This document shows positions 10,820-25,500 of a stretch of 64,000 nucleotides of DNA, one piece after another. The position numbers and the translations under genes were made by a program. The first letter of the stretch is position 1. The number at the start of each line of letters is the position of its first letter. Location: NCBI RefSeq assembly GCF_037975245.1, contig NC_092575.1, forward strand, positions 19,611,841 to 19,675,840. The letters are read 5' to 3'. The notes beneath the pieces were generated by a model that saw nothing but the letters and a program-made list of their open reading frames with translations, ran no database searches and was not told where the DNA came from. Source of the DNA: Apostichopus japonicus. Taxonomy: Eukaryota > Echinodermata > Holothuroidea > Aspidochirotida > Stichopodidae.

Positions 10820-13510
10820 ATGGCACTGAAATCTCTAAGAGTAGTTGCTGAAATGAGAGGCTTTCTCGGCAAACTCTGCTGCTCAGAGTCACTAGGTCCA
10901 ACACGATGTTTCAGCAGGTAATATTATAATCCGTTCCTAGGTCTTGCCTAGGCCTAGGTTATGTTAGGCCTGGACCTATTCACTAACGTTGCAGTAGCAC
11001 GACAAAGACGAACAGATGACTGAGTTTGCCTAATGTAGCCTAGGCTAAGAGTCATGCTGTGGGGCATTCTATCTTTGTCCAACTAATGCCATGGCTGAGG
11101 GCGCAGCTTGGTAAAGGTTGGCTATGTTAAGCATATGACCTAAAATTATGTCCAGTTACATCAATTAGATCTACTGTAGGCCCTTTAGCTAATAGTATTA
11201 CTTATGAAAACTAAAGGACCTAGGCAAGCAACGAATCACAGGCATAAAATCATAAGGAATAGCATTAGCAGCTGTGTCTTTCAGTTGCTCAACGTTTACA
11301 TCAATATACACCTTAGCTTATAATAGGCAGCACAGTACCCCAATTCTTAAACTTATATCAGAGCCATAGGCTTCCAGATTTGGCAATAACCATTTTAAGT
11401 AAGCCTGTTTCGTCTATTCACTTCAAGGAAATGGCCCCAAAATTTAATGAAAGGGGTCCTACTGTCTGCAGATCATTGTTCCAGACTAGCACCAAATGTT
11501 TGAAAAAGGCCTGCATAGCCTTAATATTAGATGTTCCTAGAAACAGGTGGAGCATGACTCTGAATAACACCTGTACACATTGTCATCGGTGAAGTATAGG
11601 GTGCGTCGGTATATTGATATACCAGGTATAGCCTACCTGATATTTCATTCATACCCATACTGATGGTATTGCAAACTGACATAAACGAATGAACCGAAAA
11701 TACCAGCTATATACGAAACAAACCTTGAACACCCAGTAAAAATAATACCCGATTAAAATACCGACCCAGATATAGTAAACACCAACTCAAAGAAATTTCA
11801 GCTGCTACTGTTTATCCTGTATACCTTACCACCCACCCCCCCCCATAGTCCCCAAATGTTAAACTTCTTGCTGCACAATCTTAGCACTTGCACCTGTTGC
11901 TTGTATTGTACCGGACAAAAGGTCAACGAAGGGATACACTGATATGTTTCTTGTGTTTTCACTTTCAAAAATGGTTTACTCCTAATCAGTCAATCACTAG
12001 CACGGATGGGTAACATTTACACAGGATAATTTGAAACAGTCTACGTACGGATGGGGGGGGGGCGCGGTGGGCTCTGTGGGGAGGTATAGAATGAAGCACA
12101 GCACCTGTTGGAGGTTTTGAAACATGTGCTTCGGTACGCAGGGAAAAGGGATTGGATGGCATGTGTGTGCACATTAATAACAATACATGTATGCGTTTTT
12201 GTCTCTAGATTGGCAGTTTCTGTTAGTGATGCAATGGGCTCTAAGAGAAGCCCGCGCTGGTAAAACGTGCTTGAAGTAGGGTTAAGACACGCGAGTAAAA
12301 TACAGACATTTTTGCATTCCCAGCTTTCTGTTCCAACTGTCAGAGAGATTGGCAAAGTTTCATCTAATTTCTAAAACAATCCATAATAAACTAATTGATG
12401 GGATAATCTGGTCTCTATCTCACTACTTTCACAATTCCACAGAGCTTTTGTGGTTCTATAATGTCAATCTCTTTACATTTGAGAATACCATTTCAAAGAA
12501 AGGAATGCCCCAAAGTTCTTTTTTACAGACTGCTACTTGACAATTTTCATGTTGTTTGTGGTTGAGCTGGGCCCCGTAGTGGAGTGTACTGAACTGTACG
12601 TTCGTGTTGAAATGAAAGACACATAAACAACACTGATTTTTTGTACTTTATTTTATTTTTAATCAAAAATTTAAATAAGTTGCTGCAAAAGAAAAAACCC
12701 CAAAATGGGAAAGTTGTCGTCATAAAACTGCAAATACATTTGTAGGCTAGACTACAGTTTCCATACGGTTCATGCTAGTGTTTGATAATACAGTTGTCAG
12801 TTAACGCTGGAAGTTGCAGTTGGTAATAACAGGTATTCGTCGGTGGGTATATCGGTATCTGTTTTTGCTTATAAATACCAAGGCACCCTATTGCAGTACA
12901 TGCCTGTTACATGTAGATCTATCTGTCGTTTTTTACAAAATATGTCAGTGTTTGTTGAGTTGTTTATATAATTAAACAAACCTTTCATTTTCTCATTCTT
13001 TATGATGCCCTAAAATGTGTCCATCATTACTCAATAAAATTGCAACCTTTTTTTTTTCTCAGGTCAATTCCTGCTATGGTCAGTGGCCCAGGTAAATGGA
13101 TTGACAAACTTCTCCATGTCAAACAAGTAGAGCCAGCAACAGAATCTCACTCAAAAGCTCTTACCAACAAGGAATTTGTTTTTGAAATGCAAGGTATGAT
13201 AAAAACTCAGTAGCATCGGATTGATTCACACCGACTATTGAAGAAATCAGTAATGTTTCCATATATATATCTCTAGAGTAAGGCAAAAATATGTCACCAA
13301 AACAGAACTAGTATTGTCCGATACAGGTGACAATCCCCTACAGTAGAATTACGACCTTCCTTATTGGTTTCGAACCTCTGGACATACAATCAGCGTCCAT
13401 AACTTAGTGGTGAGGTGTCCGCATATAAAGCGGGAGGCCGGGGTTCAAACCCCGGTGGAGGCTGGAAGTTTTTTCACTGTTCTTGATTTTCCAACTCATT
13501 ACGATTTCAA

Positions 13511-13586
<76 letters not shown>

Positions 13587-16500
13587 GTAGTTATCTTCTT
13601 GTGTATGTTGTATTTTGTACTTCCAGTGGTCTGTATAGAAAGACATGTCAGGGGTGATACTTTTTTTTGTATTAAGAGATTTGTCTGGAGGAATATGAAA
13701 GGCATCTGTTTAATACTGCTTCATATCACATTAGATATTAGGGTAACCTCTAAACCATTTGTGTACATTACCTCAATGTGGAGTTTAATAGGCAAATATC
13801 ATTTCTCTATGTCACTGAAAGGAGGCGGGAGGGCAGGAGGGAGGGGTGTGTGTAGGTGGTTCATCAGAACGTAGTTAATTTATGTACAACTTCACCGATA
13901 TGTTTTCTCTTCCTTGCCTCAACAGTTCATAATATTAAGCCAGATAGAATGGGAGATTACATCACCTTAGCGTAAGTGTTAGAAGATGTATACAAGTATT
14001 AAAGAAGTATATATAGGGCAGGTCCAAGCTATTGTATCCCTAGAAGCCAAATTTCAAACTTTACTGAAACACCCTAAATGTGGTGTCATGTTAAAGCTGA
14101 ATTATTGAAGTTTCAGATTTTCATAATTTTTTTGAATTTTTTTGCCTATTCAAACAATTACAGCCAGCTAATTTGCATAAATTCAAATTGCAGTGTGACG
14201 TACGGGACATTTGAAATCCTATTTTGCTGCCAGCAATATGAACTTATTGAATATAAGTTATGTGGGACATGATACACCGTTCCTTCCAATAATTTTGACA
14301 TATTATGTTTGGGGGTTCATTAATTAAATATGCTAATTAGCTAGTGTCCAAATACTGATGTCCCGTACGTCACAATTTTCAGCACTTTTTTCAAGTTTTG
14401 ATATATGGAGGAACAATTTTTTTTTTTGTGATATTCTATAAAGTTCTAATTAAGAACATTGCTCAACAATATCCATCCCCAAAAAATTGAAATAATATTC
14501 ACTGCAAATCTAATTATCAAATTTAAAAATGTGACGTACGGGACAAAATGTGACGTACGGGACATAGTGTGGTGGAAACCCTGTATTTATACATAATAAA
14601 CATGCATGGGCTCTAATGGGGACCTCTACTGGAAACCTTCCAACGCTTACAAGTTTATTTTGTTGAAAGCTGGTAGTTGCAACTTATAATCCCTGCATGC
14701 CTGAAGAGCACATCATGGCACCAAATAAACTATTGACTGATGACCACCAACAGCCCGGGTGTTGTTTGACTATTGGGAAGTCAATTGTGCGTGTGGGGGA
14801 TACAGAATCATCTACAATGCTATGCAACAACATTGACACTGAATGAGGACGACTTCAAGAATGTTGAGTTTGCATTTCAAAATTTCGTAGGCCTATTGTG
14901 AAGTGTGACTATGATAATGTGCAACTATGTTCTTGTTTCCTGAACTTAGATAGTAGACATTGAGATTTTTAGTTACAAGTGTAGAGTTTCGCTCGCCCAA
15001 TTTTGCATATAGGGCAATCACTCATGAGTTTGTTCAATAACCAGTATTAGGTCTATAGAGTTTTCTTTGTTGTACTATGTAGTTTCATAGATGGACATTA
15101 CGTGGCATTACTGTGGACATTTTGGTATACACGTTGGTATTTTGATTTTTGAATGGGATGGATCATATTTCAACTTCAGGGTCATTAGTGGGGAGTATGA
15201 TACAGTGTTGTACAGTATATACCAATTTTTAAACAGTTTTGCACCAAAACTTTGCACCTTGAATCATTTGTGGTCTAAAAAAGCTAGAATTGATGTTATG
15301 AGTACTTGATGTATGTGTAGAGTAGATTAATACTTTATGCATTCCATGTTTTATGTGGAATGATCTCACAAGTACAGTCACTGCTCTTTTCCGTATCCCA
15401 GAAAGAAGGAAATATGGCATGAAATTACCAATGACATTGTTCTGGCATATCCAAATTAATGATTTTATGTAGAAATCAGCCTGTTATGGTACATTCAGGA
15501 ATAAAAATATGAGTTTTCATAGTCAATTTGTATATGGACAAATTGTCCCGTACGTCACATGTCCCGTACGTCACAGGACAATTTTCATTTGTGTAACCAC
15601 TGTACTGGAATGGCTTCATATTTTTTTCTAATATGTTACAGCTTAGCCCTTGGAAGGTTAGGCTATTCACTAGTTATAACAGCTTGATCACTGCCCTCCT
15701 AATTTCAGAGCGGTTTCAGCTTTGCTCTTTAGTAAAAAAAACACAAAATTCTCTGGTCCCGTACATCACACTGCACATTAATTAAGATGGGACCTAATTA
15801 AAGCAAGTGTAGGAAATCTTCATGAGTTTGTAATAAAGTAGCAGCAATAACAAATATGAAAACCTGAAAAAGTTTCTGGAAAATAGATTTTATATAACGT
15901 TTAGACAAATTTAAGTCTCTGAAATGTCCCGTACGTCACAGTTCAAATAGCTTGGACCTGCCCTATACCTTATTTATAAATTGCTGTCTGTATTTATCCG
16001 ATTTCATTCCAGTGTGTATGATAACATGGTTACATGCACAGTAGGCTAGTTGCATCTCTTACTATCTCACCACTACATGTTATTCACCAGTGGTGAGATG
16101 TTGTACTCTATCTATGTAATAGTCACATGGTCAACAGAGTTCAACAGGTCAAACTTGGCCATACTTGTGCACACACCAAAATATCCAAATGACTGAAAAT
16201 GTGTTATGTGCACGTCTTTTAAATTTTTGTGGGAAACTCTGGATTGTTTAAATTGAGTTCTGAACAAAATTTGCTGGAAATTTGTCTTTTTGGGCTAGTT
16301 TGCCAAAAGGAAAATATTTATGAAAGGGTCCCATATAGGAAGTAATAATTGTGTCAATCAATTGTTTGAATGAATATTTAGAGTCTATTTACATAAAATG
16401 TCAAAGGTCATGAGGTTACTAAACATTTAAGTGTCATGTATGTTCTTCAAACTGTGTGAGTCAGAGAGGATGACATCATACTGTTCATATTATATACTGT

Positions 16501-19500
16501 ACCTATAGTTTGTTAACCATTACTATAGGTTAGGTGCTATTTGGTATTTGGAAAAGAAAGGTACATTCTCAAGATTTAAAGCATGTGATTTGACATCCAT
16601 GCAAAGAGAAAAAGACATTATACTTGCAGCACAACCAGCTGCTTTAAAAAGATATGTTAACAGCTCATGAGAGAATTCTTCCTCTTTGGTCAAATCCACA
16701 GACTAGTAACCTATTTTTGTAATCATTGAGCAACAAGTTTGAAAAATTTGGTTACAATTTATCAACATATGTGTTAACAGCTGAGTTAGTGATCATCAAG
16801 GGCAATTGAGCTAAAATAGAAAGTCTTGGTTTGATTTTAACTATGTCAGTTTACAAATCATCTAGCCACTCTCGCAAACACGTTGCATTGAGAGAAAACT
16901 TCTTAAGAGAGAGACCAGTGACATCTTAGCAAATATTAAATGTTTCACATTCTTAAGGACAAGTCAACAACAATTTTACCACAGATCTAAGCAAATAATC
17001 AATGTTTCACATGCTAAGAACATCTACCATGGATAAGATCACAGACCAGCTATCTTGTGATCAACTTTCTGGGTAAGGTACGAGCAATCATGACCAGAGA
17101 TAGGAACATGGGTTTTCAACTAGCATCGTAGAATATTTCATATCTTCCATATTTAAGTCTCACATTGTCTGCCCACTAGAATATCCCATTAATTTGCTCA
17201 TCAATACTTTCAATACCTGTCTCTTTGCAATTTTTTACGTCAACATCTACAGTATCTCCTGTGCAGACAATGCGCTATGTATACGATACTTCAAATCTCA
17301 TGAATTCTCAATTACATCTTGGCTTTATCAAATTTATACATCTACTGTAAGTTGTGGTTAATTTCTAACTGTTCACTGTACAGGAAATTTAAGCACATGT
17401 TTCAAATAGAATTTACAAGAAAAAAAAAACAACAAGAAAGGTTGATATATTTCAATTATTTCCCCCCGTTTTGTTGTGTTTTCAGAGAGCATCATCTAAC
17501 TAGAGTACATGAGATGGAACATTATCCATGCAGACTGTTTGGAAGTTGGAGTACAGCATTTGGGCAACAAGATCAAGCCGGTAATTATTTAACAATTTGC
17601 ATTGCAAATATCATTTACCACACAAATTATGACACAACAGTCTGATAAAGTTGCTGTTCATTGCAAACCTTAATGGTAGTAAACGTAAATCAATTGTACT
17701 TGATATATGAAATTAGTTGTGCCTGTTTCCTTTAAATTGCCAGAGCATAATTTCAAACACAACCCAAAGTTCATTATTAAGGTCGGTGCCTTTCGATCAT
17801 AAGGTCCCGAGTTCAAGTCACTCCAAGATTAATGTATGTTGTCCACTTACAGAGTTGTTGACAATTCATAATCATGGACGTTAAATATGAATCTAATAGA
17901 CTTGACTTCGGTCAGCTTGCGGCTTTGCTAAGCCAATGATGGTTTCTTCGCAAATTCCTGCTTGCAGGAGGATCTAAATACATTAATGCTGTTTTGAAAT
18001 GTTTTCTAACTTGCTGTGTCTTTCTCACAACATGACACAGAGATAAAAGAAAAAAGAAGAGAACAAAACCCAAAACAATAACAACATGCTACTGTGAACT
18101 CTTGGCAATTTGGCAGGTTAAGGAAAGAGTTTGTGACACAAACAGTGGGAGGGGGTGGGATGGAGAGGGCCAGGCAATTATTTATTTGTGGTAGTCTGGT
18201 CAAACCCAAATCAGCATCTATATAACTTCCAGCAATGCCACTGGATGACTAGTGTCTGACATTAAATTAAATAAAAATTAATTAAGATTAGAATATATAC
18301 CTCTTTAATTGACATTTATTAGAAAATCGTTCAGATAGCAAGATACTATCTTGTCAAGAAACAAAAAAACCATTAATTCTTTATTTGATGAATCTGGTCA
18401 TTTCAACAATTTCCGAGGAAAGTTAAAGTGTTGACTCCTTTTCCAGTTTAAGATTTTTTTCTGGAAAATTTTGAAATGGCACTGAAGTTATTATATTTAT
18501 TAGTTTCAACAATTATATGCAAAATGACTTTTTGTCAATATTTGAGCAACATAAAAAATTTCCTGAAAAATGTTGATATTATTAGATTGTACCATTTCAA
18601 ATATTTTATGCAAAATATGAAATTGTTGACCTCTTTCCAAGCTTGCAGTTAAACAATTTCCTGGAAAACTTAGGAAATGACCACTTACATTTCACCTCAT
18701 CATGTCCCCCAAAAAACCCTGAAAAAGGCAACTTGGTATAGTTAGATGTTCTTGTCTCGATGCGATGGTACATATAAGCTGTCATAATTTTGAATTATAT
18801 TTTAACCAATCAAAAGTCATGAATCTGTCTGCATCTCTCTTACAGTTCATGTCTGGGTATATGAAGATGGCTACAGATCTGTCAAACATATGTCAGAGCT
18901 GCTTTGGGAAGATAAGGTAGAGTAGATAACTGTTAATATTTTCACAGGGGTCAAAGGTCAACCATTTATGACCTCATGGTTTCATGCTGATCATATTCTG
19001 CACAGTTGAACAGGCTTTTAACCACTGACTAGTGATGATGCCAGTTTCCGTTTCTTTCACTTAAATGGTGAACGGCTGTTTTTCGGAAACATTCACGATC
19101 TGTTAGTTGTCTCCATGCTTACTTTCCAAGGGAAAAACCGCTAATTGCAAAGTGTTCCATCATTTTTTTCTTTATTTCCATGTGTTGAGATGGCGTACTT
19201 GGCCCTCAAATTCTGTGAATTTCCAAATTTTACTATAATACTGAAGCCCAAAAAATAAGAAAAAACCTTGAAGAGTCAAAACCCATTTCCTGTACCTTTT
19301 GGACAAATGACTTGTTTATTAGAGAAATGCAAGGAAGCATTCAATTAACTGTTCATGGCAGTTTGTTTTCATTTCCATAATAAGATAGAAACAATCCTAG
19401 CATATATAACTTCCAGCAATGCCACTGGTATTTCAATAATGTAATACAGTACAAAAGTGATCAAGAATTCTTTCTGCCATGTAAATTTAACACAAGCTTT

Positions 19501-22500
19501 CAGTTTGCACACAGTTCTAAGCAAAAGTAAGAGAAGGTTCCCCCCAGGCGTGTTGTCGTACACCTACCCACCCCCCCAACCCCACCCCTGGATCTGCCCG
19601 CACCTGACTCTGATGCTGTTTTTGACCTAATTTTCGATCGCAAATGTACAAACAGTACAAGCAGTAATCTGTTGCACCAGGTAAATCTGATTTCATGGGA
19701 ATTAAGGATCTTGATTGTCATTAGTGCAGTCTAATATTGACAATATATGACATGTTCCTCTCAAGTCTTTGTGTGGTTAGAAATTTTACCCTTACAGACA
19801 TGTACTAATAAGATGATCTTGTAACTCGTATTACACTCTTTATGAGCGAAAAATTGAAATGGATTCTGTGTCGGTGGGGCTCTCCAACAGAAGGAGCTGA
19901 CACATCGGTCCTGGTGTGCGTAATCTGTTCTATTTACAGATCTCCGAATCAAAAGCAAATCTTTCTGGCGCTGTAACATATCTCTGCTTCAAAGTAACAT
20001 GATCATGTGAATAATATGATAATAAATTTACATTAGATATAACACAAGTTAATGCGCTTAAAAAGAATAAGTCTGACTTGAAGATTTAAAAATATGTTTT
20101 CAAATGTGCTCTTCTTTAGTAAATTGTGAATGCATGTGCATGGTTTATGATAATTATGGTGCTGTTATGACCACCAGCTTTGTCTAGTTTCGCAGAACTA
20201 GATTGGACCAATATGACAGTTTACCTGTACAGATCTCTGAATCAAAAGCAAATTTTTCGTTGCTGTAAACATATCTCTGCATCAGAGTAGCATGATCATG
20301 TGAATAATATGATAATAAATTTACATTAGATACAACACGAGTTAATCCTCTTAAAAAGAATAAGTCTGACTCGAAGATTCGAAAAATATGTGTTTTAAAA
20401 GTGCTCTTCTTTAGTAAATTGTGAATGCATGTGCATGGTTTATAATAATTATGATGCTGTTATGACCACCAGCTTTGTCGAGTTTTGCAGAACTAGATTG
20501 GACCAATATGAGAGCGCCCTCTATTAATTTTTGGCTGTGGCTGGAGAGCAACTTTAATAAAGTTCAGGAACCTCCCCTACATTGTGAAAGCAATACAGTT
20601 TGTGGACAGACTGGAATGTACTGTTGATTTAAGGGGAAGGCTTAAATCTAACCGGAATATTTCAATGGAACTGAAATGCTCCACTCTCAGAGGAGTACGT
20701 CAAGTTATAACAGTGATAAAACAGGAGTAGTCCAAATGGAACCATGAACATTTGACTTCTCAATTTGACAGGAATAATTGTGTTTAAACAAAGGATAGTC
20801 CAGAGTTTTTTTTATGTTAATGATAGATGACCCGAAAAGTACGAAAGGACACCTTACCAAAGCAGTGTCTCTATGGGAGGGGTGAGGGGGGGGTACATGG
20901 TCCACCTATGGGATGGTGACATGGAAGCAGAATCTGTGATGTCACAACCATGTTTGTACTGTTTAAAAACTTTTATTGATCTCCTGGTAAGTTGCCAATG
21001 TTATTTTCTTTCAACCTGTAAATCAGATATAAATAATTGCTTTGAAGTGTTGTTTTGCATTTTTTTTATTCATTCTTCATTAATATGAAGAACTTCAGGA
21101 CTATTCTTTTTAAGAGGCACCTTCCCCATGAAACAAAGAAAAGGTGCAGTTTTAACAGCACGGTATGCTTTTAACAGGAAATTCCTGGAATGCTCCATTT
21201 TTAACAGGAATATTTGCAGTACAAGAAGAAAAGAGGAGAGATGTTAGTTAGCAGGAGTAATGAACTTTTACTGCCTTTCAGTTTCTGGGGACAGCCACCC
21301 GAGAGAGAACCAGGCAACCTCTACGAACTCCGTTCCTACCACCTTAGGGTCAGTATTTTGTCAAATATCAATATATGATTGTAGATCAAAGTGTGTGTAT
21401 GCAGCATTCCGATAAATCGGCTAAACCAGATGGGACACAGGAGCCATCTCCCCCATTCCCCCCTGGCACTGTCAGTCGTTAGTGAAGGTTACAAATGGTC
21501 ACTGGTCAAATTCATCTTACCCCCTGGAACAGTTTGGATACCCCTGCCAAGAATAAGTAGTTATGACATCAACAAGATAATAAATGATAGACTAAGTTTC
21601 GAAACTAGTTTTATTCCTTGATACTTAGATTTCAAATAGAAAAGAATTGTTTGTATAATTTGACATTTTTTCATCGATGGATCCAGGAAGTCGATTTTTG
21701 ACAGAGTATATTATATTTTTTTGTAGGTCATGAATCATATTTAGATGATTTGCTGTCTTGTAGTTAGGACAGTAGAATTAGAAGGTAGAGATTAATTTAT
21801 CGTTGTCATTCTTTGAGGAGTGGTTGTCATTTTTGCCGTGATTTATCTTGACTCCTTTGTACATATATGTCTTTCACAGCCTGGGACCCTTATCGAATGG
21901 GCAAATAACTGGTGAGTAGTTTATACAAAGTTTTCAGTGAGGTCACGTGATCCTTTGTCGCAGTTATTTTCCTTTGAGAACATGTATTGGATGGACCAGA
22001 GTAAAAAAACTTGTATAGCCATTTGCAAAATTCTGTATGAAAGCATGTTGAATGGAGTTTTGTATTTATGGCAGCAGTGGAAAAGTTGACTGTACTAGTG
22101 AAATGATATGAAAACAGTTTGTTAATTTTGAATGAGTCTTCCTGCAGTGTAGAATGACGGCTGTGGGACCCGGGGGGACAGAGAATGGAAACGGGATGAT
22201 GAGCAAAGTAAGATGGAAGTAACCGGAGGTTGTGTTGGAAAACTAAACTGAAATCAAATAGGACGGAAGAGAGTGGCAAGTTCTCTTGAAGTTTAAACCA
22301 CCCGTGATAAAAAAATTGTGAATTTCGCATTGTGTCGAAAAAATACTTCAACCAAATCGTTCTGTTCCTAATATACAATGAAACTAATGTAATTGTGATA
22401 CAAAACCAGCTACACTCAGCTGGAAGAGCTGATATAGCTGATAAAAGTATGTAAGATGTTCATTATAGGAACGGAGATTAAGACCAGACGCATGATAGAG

Positions 22501-25500
22501 AATACATTAACCCCCCCCCCAAACCCTTATACCTTGGAATGAAGATGTTGGCTACCCTTCCCCAGGAGGCTCTTCCCTGCCAATCTGTCTAAACCCTATC
22601 ATCTGTTTAATATTCATTCCCAAATAATTGTTAATCCAGGTCAAGAGGGATTAGTCATCGTAGAGAGCAGGATGAGGCAGTAGCCGGTATGTTCTGTCAG
22701 ATTGGAGACTTGTACGTAGTTCACCACCTTTGGGGTGAGTAACGTCCATTTCCATACTTTGAATGTTTAATGAACAGTCCGCAATCTATGGGGCGCAATC
22801 CAAAACTAGGTGTGTCAACAAGGGATCGATTAACCGTTTTTAGAAGCATCAAGGCCGTTGTTAGTGCTGGCTTTCATGTATTCCAAGCATTGTTTTAGAA
22901 AGGGCGACATTTGGTGGGTCGTGGCTCAGTGCCCATGCAAGATCATGAAGTCATGGACCTACAAATTTGTGGACAGCTATCCCGAATCGCTATCTCTTGT
23001 AATAGTTCTGAACTACCAGGATTTGAAGATTTGAGTGATATCAAGCCATTTAAAAGTGGTATTAAGGTCAGGTGTATAGAAGGGTGACGTGAAGTTTTAG
23101 AAATAGTGTTCTAGGTGAGATTGCCATTCATCCTTCTCGAATAAAGAGGTAAATTATTATCATCTTTTAAAATTGCTAGAAGTGTTCTGTAAGTCTATCT
23201 GTAAGATGCATAAAGCCTGCAATGAACACTCACTCCCCCCTCCCCCCAAAAAAAAGAAAAAAAGGGAAGCTAATTGAATGAAGTATAAAGGTAAGCATCT
23301 TTGGATCAAGATTGTGGTGGTGGGGAAGTGAAGGGGGGGGTAGATAACTGAGTAGTACCTGTTGAGGATGTTGGGTACTAGTGGATAGAGAAAGACTGGT
23401 TGCTTGGGTTGAACTTTTCTTCAGTAAACAAAATTGCAAAATGTTTTGCATGAAATCTGTTTCATCTCTTCATCCATGTATCAGTTTTAGTGATGACATT
23501 TTTTAAAATCTCTCTACAGCTTACAAGGATCTGCAGACGAGGAAGGACATCCGTGAAGCTGCCTGGAGAAAGCCTGGGTGGGATGAATGTGTTGCCTACA
23601 CAGGTAAGGGTTATCCAGTTATGGTCAATTGAATTCAGTTTACATTGCAGTGTCTTAGACAAAAATTGTTACATAGGTACATGTATCAAGCAGTAATACT
23701 ATGGAGCAGAAATCTATTCTGGGAGAAATGATTTTATTTCCAAGTGGAGTTCAAAGGAAACCTACGAGTTATGCCAAACTCCACACAAACCTTACCCTTC
23801 CAACTTAATAGCTTGCATAACATTTTTTTCCCTCTCAACTGCTTGGATTGCTCAGCCAGTTGGGACAAATTCCTTGTTAATACCTCTCTGAACTGTCTTC
23901 CCATATCATGCTTTCAAAGCACTGGTAATGAGATTACAAACAGTTCCTAACCATTTATCTGATAGAAACATGATATTCATACTGTCAGTACCAGTGCCCC
24001 GAAGCCGGACATGACAGTACAGATAGAAAAAAATTGTCCCAACTACAGGGTTCGTACGGGTGCTTGAAAACCTTGAAAATGCTTGAATTTGATTGGTCAG
24101 GTTTCAAGGCCTTGAAAGTACTTGATTTCTTATATTTTTGGAAAATGTCATTGAAAAGTGCTTGAAATTTAACATGCTTAATGCAAAACATATTTTGTAT
24201 GTAATTGTTACACAATAATTACCGTGGAATAGTCAAATTGTGACAAACAAAAAACTTAAAAGATTGTCTTAGTTGTCAAAAAAATTACGAGTGAGGGTCG
24301 CGCACAATCACCGCAAACTTCTCGCACAGTCACTGGCAAATTACGGCCTCCACTAAGCAATTTCAGTACCAGCGACAATTACCAAAACTCCCCACAAATC
24401 TCCGACCACATGGTAGGCTATCTTCACACTGAGTCAACATGGAAATCTAACCTAGCCATCTGTTTATTCGCTCAATTGTGTCGCAAATAAAGAATAAAAA
24501 TATCCATGAAAAACTTCAATCTTCGACCACATTTTAGCCTAACAATCACACTAAGTCAATGGGAAATGTAGCCTAACCATCGGTTTGGTTTGCCCCCCAA
24601 ATAAACTTTGCGTAGCTTTGTTTACACACTTCCTTGCTGCTATCCTCGCGCGCATGGTAGCCGAACACCACACATAGTCAACGGGAAAATCTAGCCTAAG
24701 CATCTCTTTATTTGCTGAAATTGTGACGCAGTTAGCTAGAACTAAAATGTCTGTGAAATACTGCAACCTTCGACCACATGTTAGCCTAACAGCCACACTA
24801 AGTCGATGGGAAATGTAGACAACTATCGGTTTGCAAAAAAAAAAAAAAAAAATGCGTAGCTTTGTTTACAATTTCAATTTACTGAAAATCGGCAGTTGTT
24901 TGGATGGTACTCAGTGTGCTATGTCTTAAAGAGGGAATGTTGTATTTTACGTACATCGTTGCTGTGGCGATGGATTGAAGGTTTTAACTTTGATTACTTT
25001 TCAGCAGTATATAATGGTTTCGTATTTGGTGGTGATTTCATCCACACACGTTGTTTTCTATGTGTTTCTACATGTTTTCTATTTCAGTTGATGGGTTGTT
25101 GGTTTTTCGTTATATATTTGGTGTCTGACGTTATTTGCTAAACGATCGCAAATTTTTGCGATTAAAATTTTAATGAATTTGCTTTAAGGTCGCAGCACTA
25201 GGAAGAGGGTACTTGTGCTTACTTTATCCTATTAAATGCTTACAGCCATTTCCTTAAACAGCATGTTGAATTTTAGAAAAGAGCACCCCTAAACCTTAAG
25301 AAAAAAAACCCTCGTAAATTCATTAAGAGGGTCGTTTTTAACTTTTCATTTTCCAAAATTGCCCCCAAAGCCAAATCTTAATTTCTACCCTGGTTGTAAC
25401 CAGGGGCGTATCCAGGATTTCCCAATAGGGGGGGGGTGCCAGGCATGAATGATCGCCGTCCTGGGGGATGGGTCTAAGGGGAGGGGGTGTACAATTTTTG

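Noticed and set aside
13393-13465. tRNA gene
   Set aside because: T-arm and B-box are good, but no convincing anticodon arm or acceptor stem can be closed; better read as a SINE head.
13404-13705. Long IYIYIY frames on the minus strand
   Set aside because: Produced by the TA dinucleotide run at 13514-13584.
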